From Actinomyces gaoshouyii (lineage in GTDB: Bacteria > Actinomycetota > Actinomycetes > Actinomycetales > Actinomycetaceae), in NCBI RefSeq assembly GCF_002072175.1, contig NZ_MVIV01000005.1, positions 95,332 through 159,331 of the forward strand: a stretch of 64,000 nucleotides of DNA, read 5' to 3'. Numbering within the stretch: position 1 is the stretch's first letter; each line of letters begins with the position of its first letter. The notes under the pieces are model-generated. The model was not told the DNA's origin, made no database searches, and worked only from the letters and a program-made list of their open reading frames with translations. Positions 8,126 through 16,867 of the stretch are shown here, piece after piece. Both the position numbers and the translations under genes were made by a program.

Positions 8126-8986
8126 TCAGAAGGCCGGGCGAACGGAGCCGTCGGCCCAGGTGCTCTCGATGTAGGACTTGAAGCCCGCGGAGTTCATGAT
8201 CTCGGCGAGCTTCTTGAGGGACGCGTTGTCCTTGTCCTCCGAGCGCACCACGAGCTGGTTCGCCGGGGCGGCGTCGACGGACTCGAGCTTCAGGGCGTCG
8301 ACAGCGGGCGTGAGCCCAGCGTCGAGGGCGTAGTTCCCATTGAGGACCACGGCGGCGGCGTCCTGCATCGTATTGGCGACCTGGGCGCCGTCGACCGTCG
8401 TGAAGGTGAAGTTGTGCGGGTTGTCAGTCACATCGGAGTCGGTGGGAAGCTTGGCGGCGGGGTCGAGGGTGAGGAGGCCTGCGGCCTCGAGCAGCTTGAA
8501 GCCGCGGGCGGTGTTGGCCGGGTCGTTGTTGAGGACGATCTGCCCGCCCTCGGGGATCTCCTCGATCGTGGTGGCCTTCTTGGAGTAGATGCCCATGGGC
8601 TCCACGTGAACGTCCGCGATGGACACGAAGTCGTAGCCGTGCTCCTCGATCTGCTGCTTGAGGTAGTTGGGCGTCTGGAAGAAGTTGGCGGCGATGGAGC
8701 CGTCGTTGAGGCTGATGTTCGGCGTCGTGTAGTCGTTGATCTCCTTGATGTCCAGGTCGATGCCGGTGCCGGACAGGAGGTTGTCCTTGATATAGGTGAG
8801 CATCGTGACGTGGGGCTGAGGGGTGGCCCCGATGGAGATGACGACGGTGTCACCGTCCTTCTTCGCGCCCTTGAGCTGGTTGCCGGAGTCTGAGCCGCAG
8901 GCGGCCAGGGTGGCGGCGACGGCGGTGGTCAGGGCACCGGTGGCGAAGGCGCGCCGGGAGATCGGGGAGGGCAGGAGCGTGATCAT
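8126..8986 (-). CDS. metQ: Methionine ABC transporter, substrate-binding lipoprotein
   Basis: A 286-residue NlpA/MetQ lipoprotein. The N-terminus has SRRAFATG followed by a hydrophobic stretch and the lipobox LAAC (Cys 30), so it is probably anchored to the outer face of the membrane. The mature part shows family features such as TMLTYIKDNLL, VLNNDPANTARGFKLLEAAGLL and the terminal FKSYIEST. It delivers methionine to MetI/MetN. ATG 8986 has AAAGGA upstream. It is the last gene of the metN-metI-metQ operon controlled by the SAM-type riboswitch at 10.9 kb. Confidence 0.9.
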   Translation of the reverse strand: MITLLPSPISRRAFATGALTTAVAATLAACGSDSGNQLKGAKKDGDTVVISIGATPQPHVTMLTYIKDNLLSGTGIDLDIKEINDYTTPNISLNDGSIAANFFQTPNYLKQQIEEHGYDFVSIADVHVEPMGIYSKKATTIEEIPEGGQIVLNNDPANTARGFKLLEAAGLLTLDPAAKLPTDSDVTDNPHNFTFTTVDGAQVANTMQDAAAVVLNGNYALDAGLTPAVDALKLESVDAAPANQLVVRSEDKDNASLKKLAEIMNSAGFKSYIESTWADGSVRPAF

Positions 8987-9088
8987 GGGGTTTCCTTTCG
9001 ATGGAGGGGCTGTGGTGCTGGGGCGGGTTCGATCGTGTTCCAGCGATGCGCGCCGTCGTCAAAGCGCTCGGTGCCGACTGGCGGGGCC

Positions 9089-9820
9089 TCAGCGGTGGTC
9101 CACCAGCCGGCTGAGCATGTCGCCCGCGAGCTGGATGATGCCGACGATGAGGACGATGAGGACGACGGTGACGATCATGACGTCGATCTGGTTGCGCTGG
9201 AAGCCGTACTGCACGGCCAGGTCGCCCAGCCCGCCGCCACCGACGGCGCCCGCCATCGCCGAGTAGCCCAGCAGCGTGATGAGCGTGACCGTGGCCGACT
9301 GGATGAGGGTGGGCAGGGCCTCGCGCACGAGCACGCCCCAGGTGATCTGATTGCCGGAGGCGCCCATCATGAGGGCCGCCTCGACCTTCCCGGCCTCCAC
9401 GTTGTTGACGGCGGTCTCCACCAGGCGCGCGTAGAAGGGGATGGCCCCCACGGTCAGGGGGACGCAGGCCGCCTGCCAGCCGAGCGAGGAACCGGCGATG
9501 ATGCGGGTCAGCGGCAGGATCGCCACCATGAGGATGATGAAGGGCAGCGAGCGGCCGATGTTGACGACCTGGGAGAGGACCTCGTAGACGACGCGGTTGG
9601 AGTGCTGACCGCGCTTGCCCGTGGTCACCAGGGCCAGCCCCAGCAGGAGGCCGAGCAGCACCGCAAGTGCCCCGGAGATGAGGGTCATCTCGAAGGTCTC
9701 CACGGTGGCGGGCCAGAGCTTGTCCGTGATGGCGGGGTTGTCCAGCCATCTCCTGTCCCGCGCGCCCGTGGGCAGGACGCCGAGGGGCTCCAGGTGGGCA
9801 GCGGCTTTCAGGGCGATCAT
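9089..9820 (-). CDS. metI: Methionine ABC transporter permease
   Basis: A 243-residue MetI-type permease with about five transmembrane helices and the cytoplasmic coupling loop region (MMGASGNQITWGVLVREALPTLI) containing the EAA-like motif. It forms the membrane channel for MetN-driven methionine import. Its ATG overlaps the metN stop by 4 nt (ATGA), implying translational coupling. The gap to metQ is about 100 nt. The N-terminal ~35 residues (with LPTGARDRRWLDNP) are longer than in E. coli MetI. Confidence 0.9.
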   Translation of the reverse strand: MIALKAAAHLEPLGVLPTGARDRRWLDNPAITDKLWPATVETFEMTLISGALAVLLGLLLGLALVTTGKRGQHSNRVVYEVLSQVVNIGRSLPFIILMVAILPLTRIIAGSSLGWQAACVPLTVGAIPFYARLVETAVNNVEAGKVEAALMMGASGNQITWGVLVREALPTLIQSATVTLITLLGYSAMAGAVGGGGLGDLAVQYGFQRNQIDVMIVTVVLIVLIVGIIQLAGDMLSRLVDHR

Positions 9821-10896
9821 GAGCGCACCTCCGCAGTGGCGCCGACGGCGGCCAGGGCGTCGACGACGCCGGGGGCCCTCTCGGCGGGGACGGTCAGGGC
9901 GAGGCGGCCGACCTGGGCCCGCCCCAGGGTCTCAAAGACTCCCCCGACCACGTCCGCGCCGTGCTCGGAGGCGATGGCGAGCACGTGCGCGGCTGCCGGC
10001 TGGCCCGGGTGGGCGGTGAGCGCGACGTCGATGACGGCGTCGCCCTCGGCCGGCGAGCCATCCGGGATCGCGGGGACGGGCACGAGCTCGTGGGACAGGC
10101 GCGAGTCGACGTCGGAGACGACCTCCTCGATCGGCCCGGACTCCACGATGCGGCCGGCCTCCAGGAGGCTCACGGAGTCGCAGACCTGGCGCACGACGCT
10201 CATCTCGTGGGTGATGATGACGACGGTGACGCCGAGGCGGTCGCGCACATCCTTGATGAGGTCGAGGATCGAGCGGGTGGTCTCGGGATCGAGAGCGCTG
10301 GTGGGCTCGTCGCACAGGAGCACGGCGGGCTGATCCGCCAGCGCACGGGCGATACCGACGCGCTGCTTCTGGCCACCGGAGAGCTGGCTGGGGTAGGAGC
10401 CGCCGCGATCGGCGAGGCCCACGAGGTCGAGCATCTGGGCGACCGTCTCGTGGCGCTCCCCCTTGGCAACGCCGGCCAGGGCGAGCGGGTAAGCGATGTT
10501 CTGCGCCGTCGTGCGCGAGTCGAGCAGGTTGGCGTGCTGGAAGACCATGCCGATCCTGCGGCGGGCCTCGCGCAGCTCGCGGGGCCGCAGGGCGGTCATG
10601 TCCTGGCCGGCGACGCGCACCTCGCCGTGGGTGACGGGCTCGAGGGCGGTCAGGCAGCGGATGAGCGTGGATTTGCCGGCGCCGGAGGTCCCCACGATCC
10701 CATGGATCGAGCCCGCGGGCACATTGAGGGTGAGACCGTCGAGGGCGCGGACCTGCGTGCCGTCGCGCAGGGTGTAGACCTTGACGACGTCGCGCAGGGA
10801 GATCATCGAGCCCTCCGCCGATCCGGCGTCGGCGAGCGCGTCAGCGCCGACGGCGCCAGCCTTGATCGGCTCGGTACCCGGGTTCGGATCGCTCAT
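9817..10896 (-). CDS. metN: Methionine ABC transporter ATP-binding protein
   Basis: This 359-residue ATPase energises methionine import. Walker A GTSGAGKST is at residues 69-77, the signature is LSGGQKQRVGIARAL and Walker B is VLLCDEPTSALD. The C-terminal ~90 residues form the NIL/ACT-like domain that senses methionine in MetN. ATG 10896 has a GGAGG site that forms part of the riboswitch closing stem. An internal ATG at 10806, before ISLRDVVKVYTL, matches the usual MetN start and also has a GGAGGG. The first 30 residues may therefore be an extension or untranslated. Confidence 0.92.
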   Translation of the reverse strand: MSDPNPGTEPIKAGAVGADALADAGSAEGSMISLRDVVKVYTLRDGTQVRALDGLTLNVPAGSIHGIVGTSGAGKSTLIRCLTALEPVTHGEVRVAGQDMTALRPRELREARRRIGMVFQHANLLDSRTTAQNIAYPLALAGVAKGERHETVAQMLDLVGLADRGGSYPSQLSGGQKQRVGIARALADQPAVLLCDEPTSALDPETTRSILDLIKDVRDRLGVTVVIITHEMSVVRQVCDSVSLLEAGRIVESGPIEEVVSDVDSRLSHELVPVPAIPDGSPAEGDAVIDVALTAHPGQPAAAHVLAIASEHGADVVGGVFETLGRAQVGRLALTVPAERAPGVVDALAAVGATAEVRS

Positions 10897-10902
10897 GAGT
10901 CC

Positions 10903-10997
10903 TCCATCGGTCCTGGCGGAAGCACCCTCACCCTCTCAGGGGGTTGCTGCAGCGTCGTCGAGCCAGGTCTCTCAACTGCTCTGGATGGTCAGGAGAA
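10903..10997 (-). promoter_or_regulatory. SAM riboswitch (S-box clan, SAM-I/IV-like) of metNIQ
   Basis: On the minus strand the leader contains the conserved S-box core: GACCTGGCTCGACGACG, then CAGCAACC, a short stem (ACCC...GGGT), then GGTGCTTCCGCC. Canonical SAM-I reads GACTGGCCCGATGA...GGCAACC...GGTGCC. The 5' segment CCATC pairs with GATGG near the 3' end. Flanking TCCT could also pair with the AGGA of the metN ribosome-binding site, so ligand binding would hide the site. The subclass is uncertain because P4 is short or absent, as in SAM-IV or SAM-I/IV variants. Confidence 0.72.
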
Positions 10998-11026
10998 CGG
11001 TATAAAGCCGAGTCGCCGGCGCGCAA
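10997..11026 (-). promoter_or_regulatory. Promoter of metNIQ
   Basis: -35 TTGCGC (11021-11026), 18-nt spacer and -10 TACCGT (10997-11002) on the minus strand. Transcription would start near 10990, at the beginning of the riboswitch. Confidence 0.55.
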
Positions 11027-11105
11027 GCCGGGCGGCGATTCCGGGACCAAGGTCACGGAATGGCGACGCGGCACGGGAGGGGCCACCCGGATCTACGATG
11101 CCTGC

Positions 11106-12119
11106 ATGACCATGATCATCCCGGACCTCCTGGGCGGGCCCTGGGTGGCGCGCCATATCCCCGTCACCCCTTCCGAAGCCGCGCCCGGGGCGGATCACGC
11201 GATCCTCGTCCACCAACGCGGCGCCGGGGCCGCCCGGCACGCGCGGGCGGTGCTGTACATCCACGGCCGGACCGACTACTTCTTCCAGACGCACCTGTCG
11301 GCCGCGCTCGATGGAGCGGGCTACGAGTTCTACGCCCTGGAGATGCGCGGCTGCGGGCGGGCGAGCGCCGACCTTCCCGAGGGCTCCTTCCCGCACGACA
11401 CCACGGACCTGCTCGTCTACGACGAGGAGATCACCGAGGCGGTGCGGATCCTGCGCGAGGAGAAGGGGCACGACGCCGTCGTCCTCAACGCGCACTCCAC
11501 GGGCGGGCTGTCCGCGGTGCTGTGGGCGGCGGACCACCCGGGACGGGTCGCGGCCATCACACTGAACTCGCCGTGGCTGGATCTCAACGCCTCGGGCTTC
11601 ATGCGCTCCTACGGCACTGCGGCGGTGGACCTCATGTCGCGGTGGATGCCGGGGCGGGTCATCACGAACCCGGCAGCGCCGGAGGCGGATGACGAGGACG
11701 CCTTCGAGGCCGACCCCTACACCCGCTCCCTGCACGCCAGATGGGGCGGGGAGTGGGACTGGGACCTCGCACTCAAGCCCTCGCCCGGTTGGCCGGCGCG
11801 AGCGGGCTTCCTCACGAGCGTGCGCCGCATGCAGCGGCGGGTGCGCCATGGCCTGGGGATCGAGGCACCGGTGCTCCTGTGCTGCTCGACGGCGTCGGCG
11901 GCCCCCGGCGCCGGTCGCGAGGCGGTGCTGCGGGCGGACGCGGTGCTCGACGTCACGCAGATGGTGGAGCGCGCGCCGTTCCTCGGCGAGGATGTCACCG
12001 TGCGGCAGATCCCCGGCGGGGTGCACGACCTCGCGCTCTCCCCCGAGCCCGCCCGCGGCGAGTACCTGGCGACCCTCACCGGCTGGCTGAGCGCCCGCCT
12101 CCCCCGCCCCTCCCACTGA
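11106..12119 (+). CDS. Alpha/beta hydrolase (serine aminopeptidase S33-like)
   Basis: A 337-residue alpha/beta hydrolase. YIHGRTDYFFQTHL (from residue 51) is the oxyanion region, and NAHSTGG holds the probable nucleophile Ser131 in an A-H-S-x-G elbow. A C-terminal GGVHDLALSPEPARGEYL supplies the probable catalytic His. The family includes monoglyceride lipases and lysophospholipases, and the substrate here is unknown. The frame continues upstream, but ATG 11106 is preceded 6 nt away by TACGAT (11094-11099), a leaderless start. It is convergent with the phosphatase gene, and the intergenic space carries two repeat elements. Confidence 0.8.
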   Translation: MTMIIPDLLGGPWVARHIPVTPSEAAPGADHAILVHQRGAGAARHARAVLYIHGRTDYFFQTHLSAALDGAGYEFYALEMRGCGRASADLPEGSFPHDTTDLLVYDEEITEAVRILREEKGHDAVVLNAHSTGGLSAVLWAADHPGRVAAITLNSPWLDLNASGFMRSYGTAAVDLMSRWMPGRVITNPAAPEADDEDAFEADPYTRSLHARWGGEWDWDLALKPSPGWPARAGFLTSVRRMQRRVRHGLGIEAPVLLCCSTASAAPGAGREAVLRADAVLDVTQMVERAPFLGEDVTVRQIPGGVHDLALSPEPARGEYLATLTGWLSARLPRPSH

Positions 12120-12129
12120 TCAATCCGTG

Positions 12130-12162
12130 CGAGACCGGTCGAAAACAGCACCGAGACCGGTT
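12130..12162 (+). repeat. 3'-end repeat element, copy d
   Basis: CGAGACCGGTC, spacer GAAAACAGCAC, then CGAGACCGGTT. It starts 10 nt after the hydrolase stop, in the standard orientation. It is followed by a CCACAGG box that forms an imperfect palindrome with the mirrored box of copy e. Confidence 0.85.
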
Positions 12163-12218
12163 CGCCGCCCACAGGCCCTCCTCCACTCTCGCGGCGGGGA
12201 GAGCCTGTGGAGAACCGG

Positions 12219-12250
12219 CCGGTCTCGATCGCTATATCAACCGGTCTCGC
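12219..12250 (-). repeat. 3'-end repeat element, copy e, overlapping a gene 3' end
   Basis: On the minus strand: CGAGACCGGTT, spacer GATATAGCGAT, then CGAGACCGGCC. The first unit encodes the last residues (RDRLI) of the phosphatase, and the TAG stop codon is in the spacer. Confidence 0.8.
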
Positions 12251-12903
12251 ATGAGGACGGACAGGGCGGGGGCGAGCTCATCGACGACGCGCTCGACCAT
12301 CGCCAGGGTGTCCTCGAAGTCCTCCATCCCGCCGTACCAGGGGTCGGGCGCGTCGAGCCGCGACCGGGAGACCAGCCCCTGCGCGATCGCCGCCAGATCC
12401 GCCGCGCTCTTGGGGTCGAACTCGCGGAACATGCGGATGCGCCGCCCCGCGCTCCGGGGCCCCTCCGGCTCGTCGATGATGACGACCGCCCGCTGCGCGC
12501 GGCGCATCAGCTCGCGCTCATGCGAGGCGGTCATCGCCAGGATGAGATCGGAGCCCGCGATTTCGGCATCCGTGATGCGGTGGGCCCGGTGCGAGGCGAT
12601 GCGCGCCGCCACCGCTCCCCCGCCGTCGCAGCCCTCGCCGTAGCCGCTGGCGAGCAGAAGACGCCTGGCCCGCGAGTCCATCGGGTTGCCGCGCTCCTCG
12701 CCGGAGACCCCGGAGGAGGCCACCTCCACGCGCCCGGCCAGGCCCGCCGCGCCGAGCCGATCGAGGAGGACAACCTCCGCCATCGCGGAGCGGCAGATGT
12801 TGCCCGTGCACACCATTATGACCCGGTAGGGACCGTCGGGGTCGCGCGGGACGGGCAGGACGCGGGGCTCGCCGGGGACGGAGCCGGTAGGATTCGAGAT
12901 CAT
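12232..12903 (-). CDS. Low molecular weight protein tyrosine phosphatase
   Basis: A 223-residue LMW phosphatase. The P-loop CTGNICRSAMAE gives catalytic Cys32 and Arg38 (CX5R), and the general-acid loop is APDPWYGG near residue 180, followed by DTLAMVERVVDEL. It dephosphorylates phosphotyrosine or arginine in the cytosol and might alternatively be arsenate-reductase-like, though the DPWYGG motif favours a phosphatase. It is longer than the usual ~150-160 residues because of an N-terminal extension and a central insertion. CACGAT (12910-12915) ends 6 nt before ATG 12903. Its C-terminus is encoded by a repeat element. Confidence 0.85.
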   Translation of the reverse strand: MISNPTGSVPGEPRVLPVPRDPDGPYRVIMVCTGNICRSAMAEVVLLDRLGAAGLAGRVEVASSGVSGEERGNPMDSRARRLLLASGYGEGCDGGGAVAARIASHRAHRITDAEIAGSDLILAMTASHERELMRRAQRAVVIIDEPEGPRSAGRRIRMFREFDPKSAADLAAIAQGLVSRSRLDAPDPWYGGMEDFEDTLAMVERVVDELAPALSVLMRDRLI

Positions 12904-12941
12904 GACCCGATCGTGCCAGGTCCGCCCTTAGGCTCGCCCCC

Positions 12942-14693
12942 ATGACTGATCCCCGCGCGTCCTACGGGACCCCCGCGCATCCCGCGTCCCCTCGCACGCC
13001 CACCGCGGTCGACGCCGTCGCCGAGCGCTATGCGGAGCGCCTGGCAGCACTGTCCCCCGAATTCGCCCTCTACTCCGGCCTGCCCGGCCGACTCGGCGCC
13101 CTGGACGACTACTCCCCCGCCGGCTTCTCGGCTCTAGCCGATCTGCGCGCCCAGACCCTGGCCGCGCTCGATACCGCCGCCCCCGTCGACGACGTCGACC
13201 GTGTGACGATCGCAGCCATGCGCGAGCGCTTCGGCGTCGAGGACGAGTTGCATGAGGCCGGCGAGGACCTGCGGGCGCTGAACAACATCGCCTCTCCGAT
13301 CCAGACGATTCGCGATACCTTCGACAACCACCCCATGGCCACCGCGGGCGACTGGGAGAGCTTCGCCTCCGCCCTGCGGGCGGTGCCCGGGGCTCTCGCA
13401 GGGCACCGCGAGTCGCTGCGGGTGGCGGCCGCGCGCGGGCTCACCCCCGCCGCTCGGCAGGTGCGCGCCTGCATCAAGCAGGCCCAGGACCAGGCCGGGA
13501 AGGCGTCGTCATCCTTCACGGCACTGATCGAGGGGGCGCGCCTCGCCGACGGCGGCGCCCTGCCAGCCGCCCTCACAACGGACCTGCGGGCAGCCGCGCG
13601 CGAGGCCCGCGCCGCCTACGCCGAGGCGGCCCACTGGCTGGCCACCGATATCTCTCCGCTCGCCACCGGCGACGACGCCGTGGACCGCGAGCGCTACGAG
13701 AGATTCAGCCGGGAATTCCTGGGCACGCGCATCGACCTGGACGAGACCTACGAGTGGGGCAGGGAGCGCCTGGCGGCCATCGACGCCGAACAGCAGGACA
13801 TCGCAGCCTCGCTCTACGGGCCGGGCACCACCGTGGCCGAGGCCCTGGAGCGGTTGGGCGCCGACGCCTCACGGCAGGTGCGCGGCACGGAGGCGCTGCG
13901 GGCCTGGATGCAGGAGACCTCGGACGCGGCGATCTCGGCGCTCGACGGCACCCAGTTCGACATCCCCGCCCCCCTGCGCGCCCTGGAGTGCCGGATCGCG
14001 CCGTCGTCCACCGGCGGCATCTACTACACCGCGCCGAGCGACGACTTCTCCCGCCCGGGCCGCATGTGGTGGTCCGTTCCGGCCGGGACGGAGGACTTCG
14101 CGACCTGGCAGGAGCGCACCACGGTGTTCCACGAGGGGGCGCCGGGGCATCACCTTCAGATCGGCATGCAAACTCTTCTGCGCGATGAGCTCAATTCCTG
14201 GCGACGCCACGGCTGCTGGGTCAGTGGGCACGGCGAGGGCTGGGCCCTGTACGCCGAGCGGCTCATGGCGGACCTCGGCTTCCAGGAAGACCCGGCCGAC
14301 CGCATGGGGATGCTGGATTCCCAGCGGCTGCGGGCGGCGCGCGTCGTGCTCGACATCGGCGTGCACCTGCGCAAGGAGCGGCCCGCTGAGCTCGCCGCCC
14401 TGCCGGGCGTGGGCGAGGGGCACTGGGACGCGGGCTCGGCATGGGCCTTCCTGCGGGCCAATGCCGCGATGGGCGAGTCCTTCCTGCGCTTCGAGCTGGA
14501 CCGTTACCTGGGCTGGCCGGGGCAGGCGCCGTCCTACGCCGTCGGGCAGCGCCTATGGGAGGAGGCGCGGGACGCCTCGTTGGCGGCGGCGCGCGCGGCA
14601 GGGGCCGATGACTCCCTCAAGGCATTCCACGCCAGGGCGCTGCGCCTGGGCAGCGTGGGTCTGGACGTCATGCGCGAGGCACTGGCCGCCTGA
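12942..14693 (+). CDS. DUF885 domain-containing protein (putative zinc peptidase)
   Basis: A 583-residue protein matching the DUF885 family over its full length. FHEGAPGHHLQ, with His397 and a second His pair, resembles a metallopeptidase active site and is followed about 30 residues later by GHGEGWALYAERLM, both family hallmarks. There is no signal peptide, so it is probably cytosolic. The biochemical substrate is not established for the family. TAGGCT (12929-12934) lies 7 nt before ATG 12942, giving a leaderless start and a divergent promoter with the phosphatase only 38 nt away. Confidence 0.85.
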   Translation: MTDPRASYGTPAHPASPRTPTAVDAVAERYAERLAALSPEFALYSGLPGRLGALDDYSPAGFSALADLRAQTLAALDTAAPVDDVDRVTIAAMRERFGVEDELHEAGEDLRALNNIASPIQTIRDTFDNHPMATAGDWESFASALRAVPGALAGHRESLRVAAARGLTPAARQVRACIKQAQDQAGKASSSFTALIEGARLADGGALPAALTTDLRAAAREARAAYAEAAHWLATDISPLATGDDAVDRERYERFSREFLGTRIDLDETYEWGRERLAAIDAEQQDIAASLYGPGTTVAEALERLGADASRQVRGTEALRAWMQETSDAAISALDGTQFDIPAPLRALECRIAPSSTGGIYYTAPSDDFSRPGRMWWSVPAGTEDFATWQERTTVFHEGAPGHHLQIGMQTLLRDELNSWRRHGCWVSGHGEGWALYAERLMADLGFQEDPADRMGMLDSQRLRAARVVLDIGVHLRKERPAELAALPGVGEGHWDAGSAWAFLRANAAMGESFLRFELDRYLGWPGQAPSYAVGQRLWEEARDASLAAARAAGADDSLKAFHARALRLGSVGLDVMREALAA

Positions 14694-14764
14694 GGCCGGC
14701 CGGGAGCCCGCGGGCGACCCTCAGTCCCGCGCAGCTGGTACGGCAGTGGCCCCCGAGAACTGTG

Positions 14765-14797
14765 ACCGGTTTCGATCGTGATTTCGACCGGTCTCGC
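14765..14797 (-). repeat. 3'-end repeat element, copy f
   Basis: On the minus strand: CGAGACCGGTC, spacer GAAATCACGAT, then CGAAACCGGTC. It abuts the ribokinase stop codon directly, in the standard orientation, within the convergent interval after the DUF885 gene. Confidence 0.85.
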
Positions 14798-15700
14798 TCA
14801 GGAGACGGGGGCGATAGCCACGTAGGAGGCGGCGGCGCCGGCGGCGAGGACCGCCGTCGAGCCGGCGCGCATGCCCTCGGCCACGGCCGAGGCGAAGCCG
14901 TGCCCCGCGGCGAGCGCAGCGGCGAGCACGCCGACGCTCGCATCCCCGGCGCCCGTCGTATCCACCACGGGCCCCAGATCAATGGCCGGCATATGCCCGC
15001 TGCCCTCGGCGCAGGCCCACACCGCCCCGGCGGCGCCGAGCGTGACGAGCACGCCCGCGATCCCCCGCTCGCGCAGGGCGGCCGCCGCCGCGAGCGCCTC
15101 CTCCGGACTACCGGGCGCGGGCGAGCCCAGTACGAGCCCGCACTCGGTCTCGTTGACCACGAGCACATCGACGCCGGCCAGGGTCTCCGGCGCGATCGAG
15201 TAGACGGGCGCGAGGTTGAGGACCACACGGGCCCCGGCCCGGTGGGCCCATTCGATGACCTCCTCATTGGTCACTGCCGGGACCTCCCCCTGGAGGACGA
15301 CGACGTCGTCGACGCCCACGTCGATCGCCTCGGCGGCCTGCGCGCCGGTGACGCGGGCGTTGGCGCCGGCGTCGAGGATGATCGTGTTCTCCCCGGTGGC
15401 GCTGACGGTGATGAACGCGATACCGGTGGTGTTCTCCTCATCCGTGCGCAGCGCGCTCACGTCCACGCCGTGGCCACGCAGCTCCTCGCGCAGGGTGATG
15501 CCTGCGGCATCCCCGCCCACACGGCCGACGAGCAGGGCCTCGGCGCCCCCGTGAGCGGCGGCCGCGGCCTGGTTGGCTCCCTTGCCGCCGAGCCTGTAGC
15601 TCGTGGATGTCCCCGCCAGGGTCTCCCCCGGCGCGGGGAAGCGCTCGACGGTGACGGTGATGTCCTGGTTGACCGATCCGACGACGATGACGCGCCCCAT
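14798..15700 (-). CDS. rbsK: Ribokinase (PfkB family)
   Basis: A 300-residue PfkB-family kinase. The N-terminal GSVNQDITVTVERFPAPGETL and LGGKGANQA are the ribokinase signature, and the anion-hole/catalytic segment DTTGAGDASVG lies near residue 250. It would convert D-ribose to ribose-5-phosphate. GAAGGAG sits 8 nt before ATG 15700. It is divergent from the nucleosidase-permease-nucleosidase operon that begins at 15879, whose reaction releases ribose, so the two units form one salvage pathway. The sugar specificity is supported by this context. Confidence 0.9.
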   Translation of the reverse strand: MGRVIVVGSVNQDITVTVERFPAPGETLAGTSTSYRLGGKGANQAAAAAHGGAEALLVGRVGGDAAGITLREELRGHGVDVSALRTDEENTTGIAFITVSATGENTIILDAGANARVTGAQAAEAIDVGVDDVVVLQGEVPAVTNEEVIEWAHRAGARVVLNLAPVYSIAPETLAGVDVLVVNETECGLVLGSPAPGSPEEALAAAAALRERGIAGVLVTLGAAGAVWACAEGSGHMPAIDLGPVVDTTGAGDASVGVLAAALAAGHGFASAVAEGMRAGSTAVLAAGAAASYVAIAPVS

Positions 15701-15787
15701 GGCATGAGCTCCTTCGCTTGGGCGGACGGGCTATCAGGGTACCGCCCGTTCCCCTGCCATCCCCGCCTTTTCCGATGATCGATGGCC

Positions 15788-15793
15788 TAGAAT
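15788..15793 (+). promoter_or_regulatory. -10 element of the nucleoside salvage operon
   Basis: TAGAAT lies 85 nt before the first nucleosidase start in the divergent region with rbsK. No convincing -35 is visible. Confidence 0.4.
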
Positions 15794-15878
15794 GGGAGTC
15801 GCCGATCAGGGGCGCCGGCCCACTCGCCCCTTGTCCGGCGCGCCCTCCCTGGCAGTCACGCTGACGAAGGAGTCGAAT

Positions 15879-16823
15879 GTGGCCACCACGATGATTCTCG
15901 ACTGCGACCCGGGTCATGATGACGCCATCGCGATCCTCCTCGCGCTGGGCAGCCCCGAGGTCGACCTGATCGGCATCACGACGATCGGCGGCAACCACGG
16001 CCTGGACAAGGTCACCCATAACGCCCGCGCCGTCTGCGAACTCGCGGGCCGCCCGGAGACGCCCATCCACGCCGGCTGCCGGCGCCCCCTCATCCGCCGG
16101 CCCATTGACGCCGCCTACATCCACGGCGAGACCGGTCTCGACGGCGTCGACCTGCCCGAACCGTCCCGACCGCTCGCCGCCCAGCACGCCGTCGACTGGC
16201 TCATCGAGACGATCATGGGCCGTGAGCCCGGGACGATCACGATCGTCCCCACGGGTCCGCTGACGAATATCGCGATGGCGGCCCGCCTGGAGCCGCGCAT
16301 CGTCGCGCGGGTCAAGGAGATCGTCCTCATGGGCGGCGCCTACGGGGTCGGCAACGCGACGCCGGTGGCCGAGTTCAACATCCTGTGCGATCCCGAGGCC
16401 GCCCAGATCGTATTCAACGAGTCCTGGCCCGTGACCATGATCGGGCTGGACGTCACCCACCGGGCGCTGTGCACTCCCGAGGTCCAGGCGGACCTGTGCG
16501 AGGCGAACCCGCGCCTGGCCGATGCCGTCGGCGGGCTGATGGACTTCTTCCGCTCCACCTACCGGGATCAGGAGGCCTTCCCGGATCCGCCCACGCACGA
16601 CCCCTGCGCCGTCGCCCGCGTCATCGACCCGAGCCTCATTCCCACCAGGCGCTGCCCGATCGACGTCGAGCTGCGCGGGACGCTGACCTACGGGATGACC
16701 GTGACCGACATGCGCGCGCTCGTCGACGACTCCGACCCCGCCTGCACCACCCGGGTGGGGACGGGACTGGACGCCGAGCGCTTCTGGGAGCTCGTGGCCG
16801 ACGCGCTCGCGCGCCTCGGTTGA
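15879..16823 (+). CDS. Ribonucleoside hydrolase (first copy)
   Basis: A 314-residue inosine/uridine-preferring nucleoside hydrolase. The N-terminal DCDPGHDD (Asp8, Asp10, Asp14, Asp15) is the calcium/ribose-binding aspartate cluster. VPTGPLTNIAMA and the late THDPCAVA motif complete the site. It cleaves nucleosides to base and ribose in the cytosol. The frame is open upstream, but GTG 15879 has GAAGGAG 6 nt before it and gives the usual N-terminus. It is first in an operon with a nucleoside permease and a second hydrolase. Pyrimidine or purine preference cannot be fixed from sequence. Confidence 0.92.
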   Translation: MATTMILDCDPGHDDAIAILLALGSPEVDLIGITTIGGNHGLDKVTHNARAVCELAGRPETPIHAGCRRPLIRRPIDAAYIHGETGLDGVDLPEPSRPLAAQHAVDWLIETIMGREPGTITIVPTGPLTNIAMAARLEPRIVARVKEIVLMGGAYGVGNATPVAEFNILCDPEAAQIVFNESWPVTMIGLDVTHRALCTPEVQADLCEANPRLADAVGGLMDFFRSTYRDQEAFPDPPTHDPCAVARVIDPSLIPTRRCPIDVELRGTLTYGMTVTDMRALVDDSDPACTTRVGTGLDAERFWELVADALARLG

Positions 16824-16867
16824 CTCATCCCCTCCCCGCCCCCGAGCGTCTCTCGAAGGAACCGATC

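Noticed and set aside
16127..16140. CGAGACCGGTCTCG palindrome resembling the repeat unit
   Set aside because: It is a single unit inside the nucleosidase coding sequence, encoding the conserved HGETGLDG segment, without the second unit or spacer.
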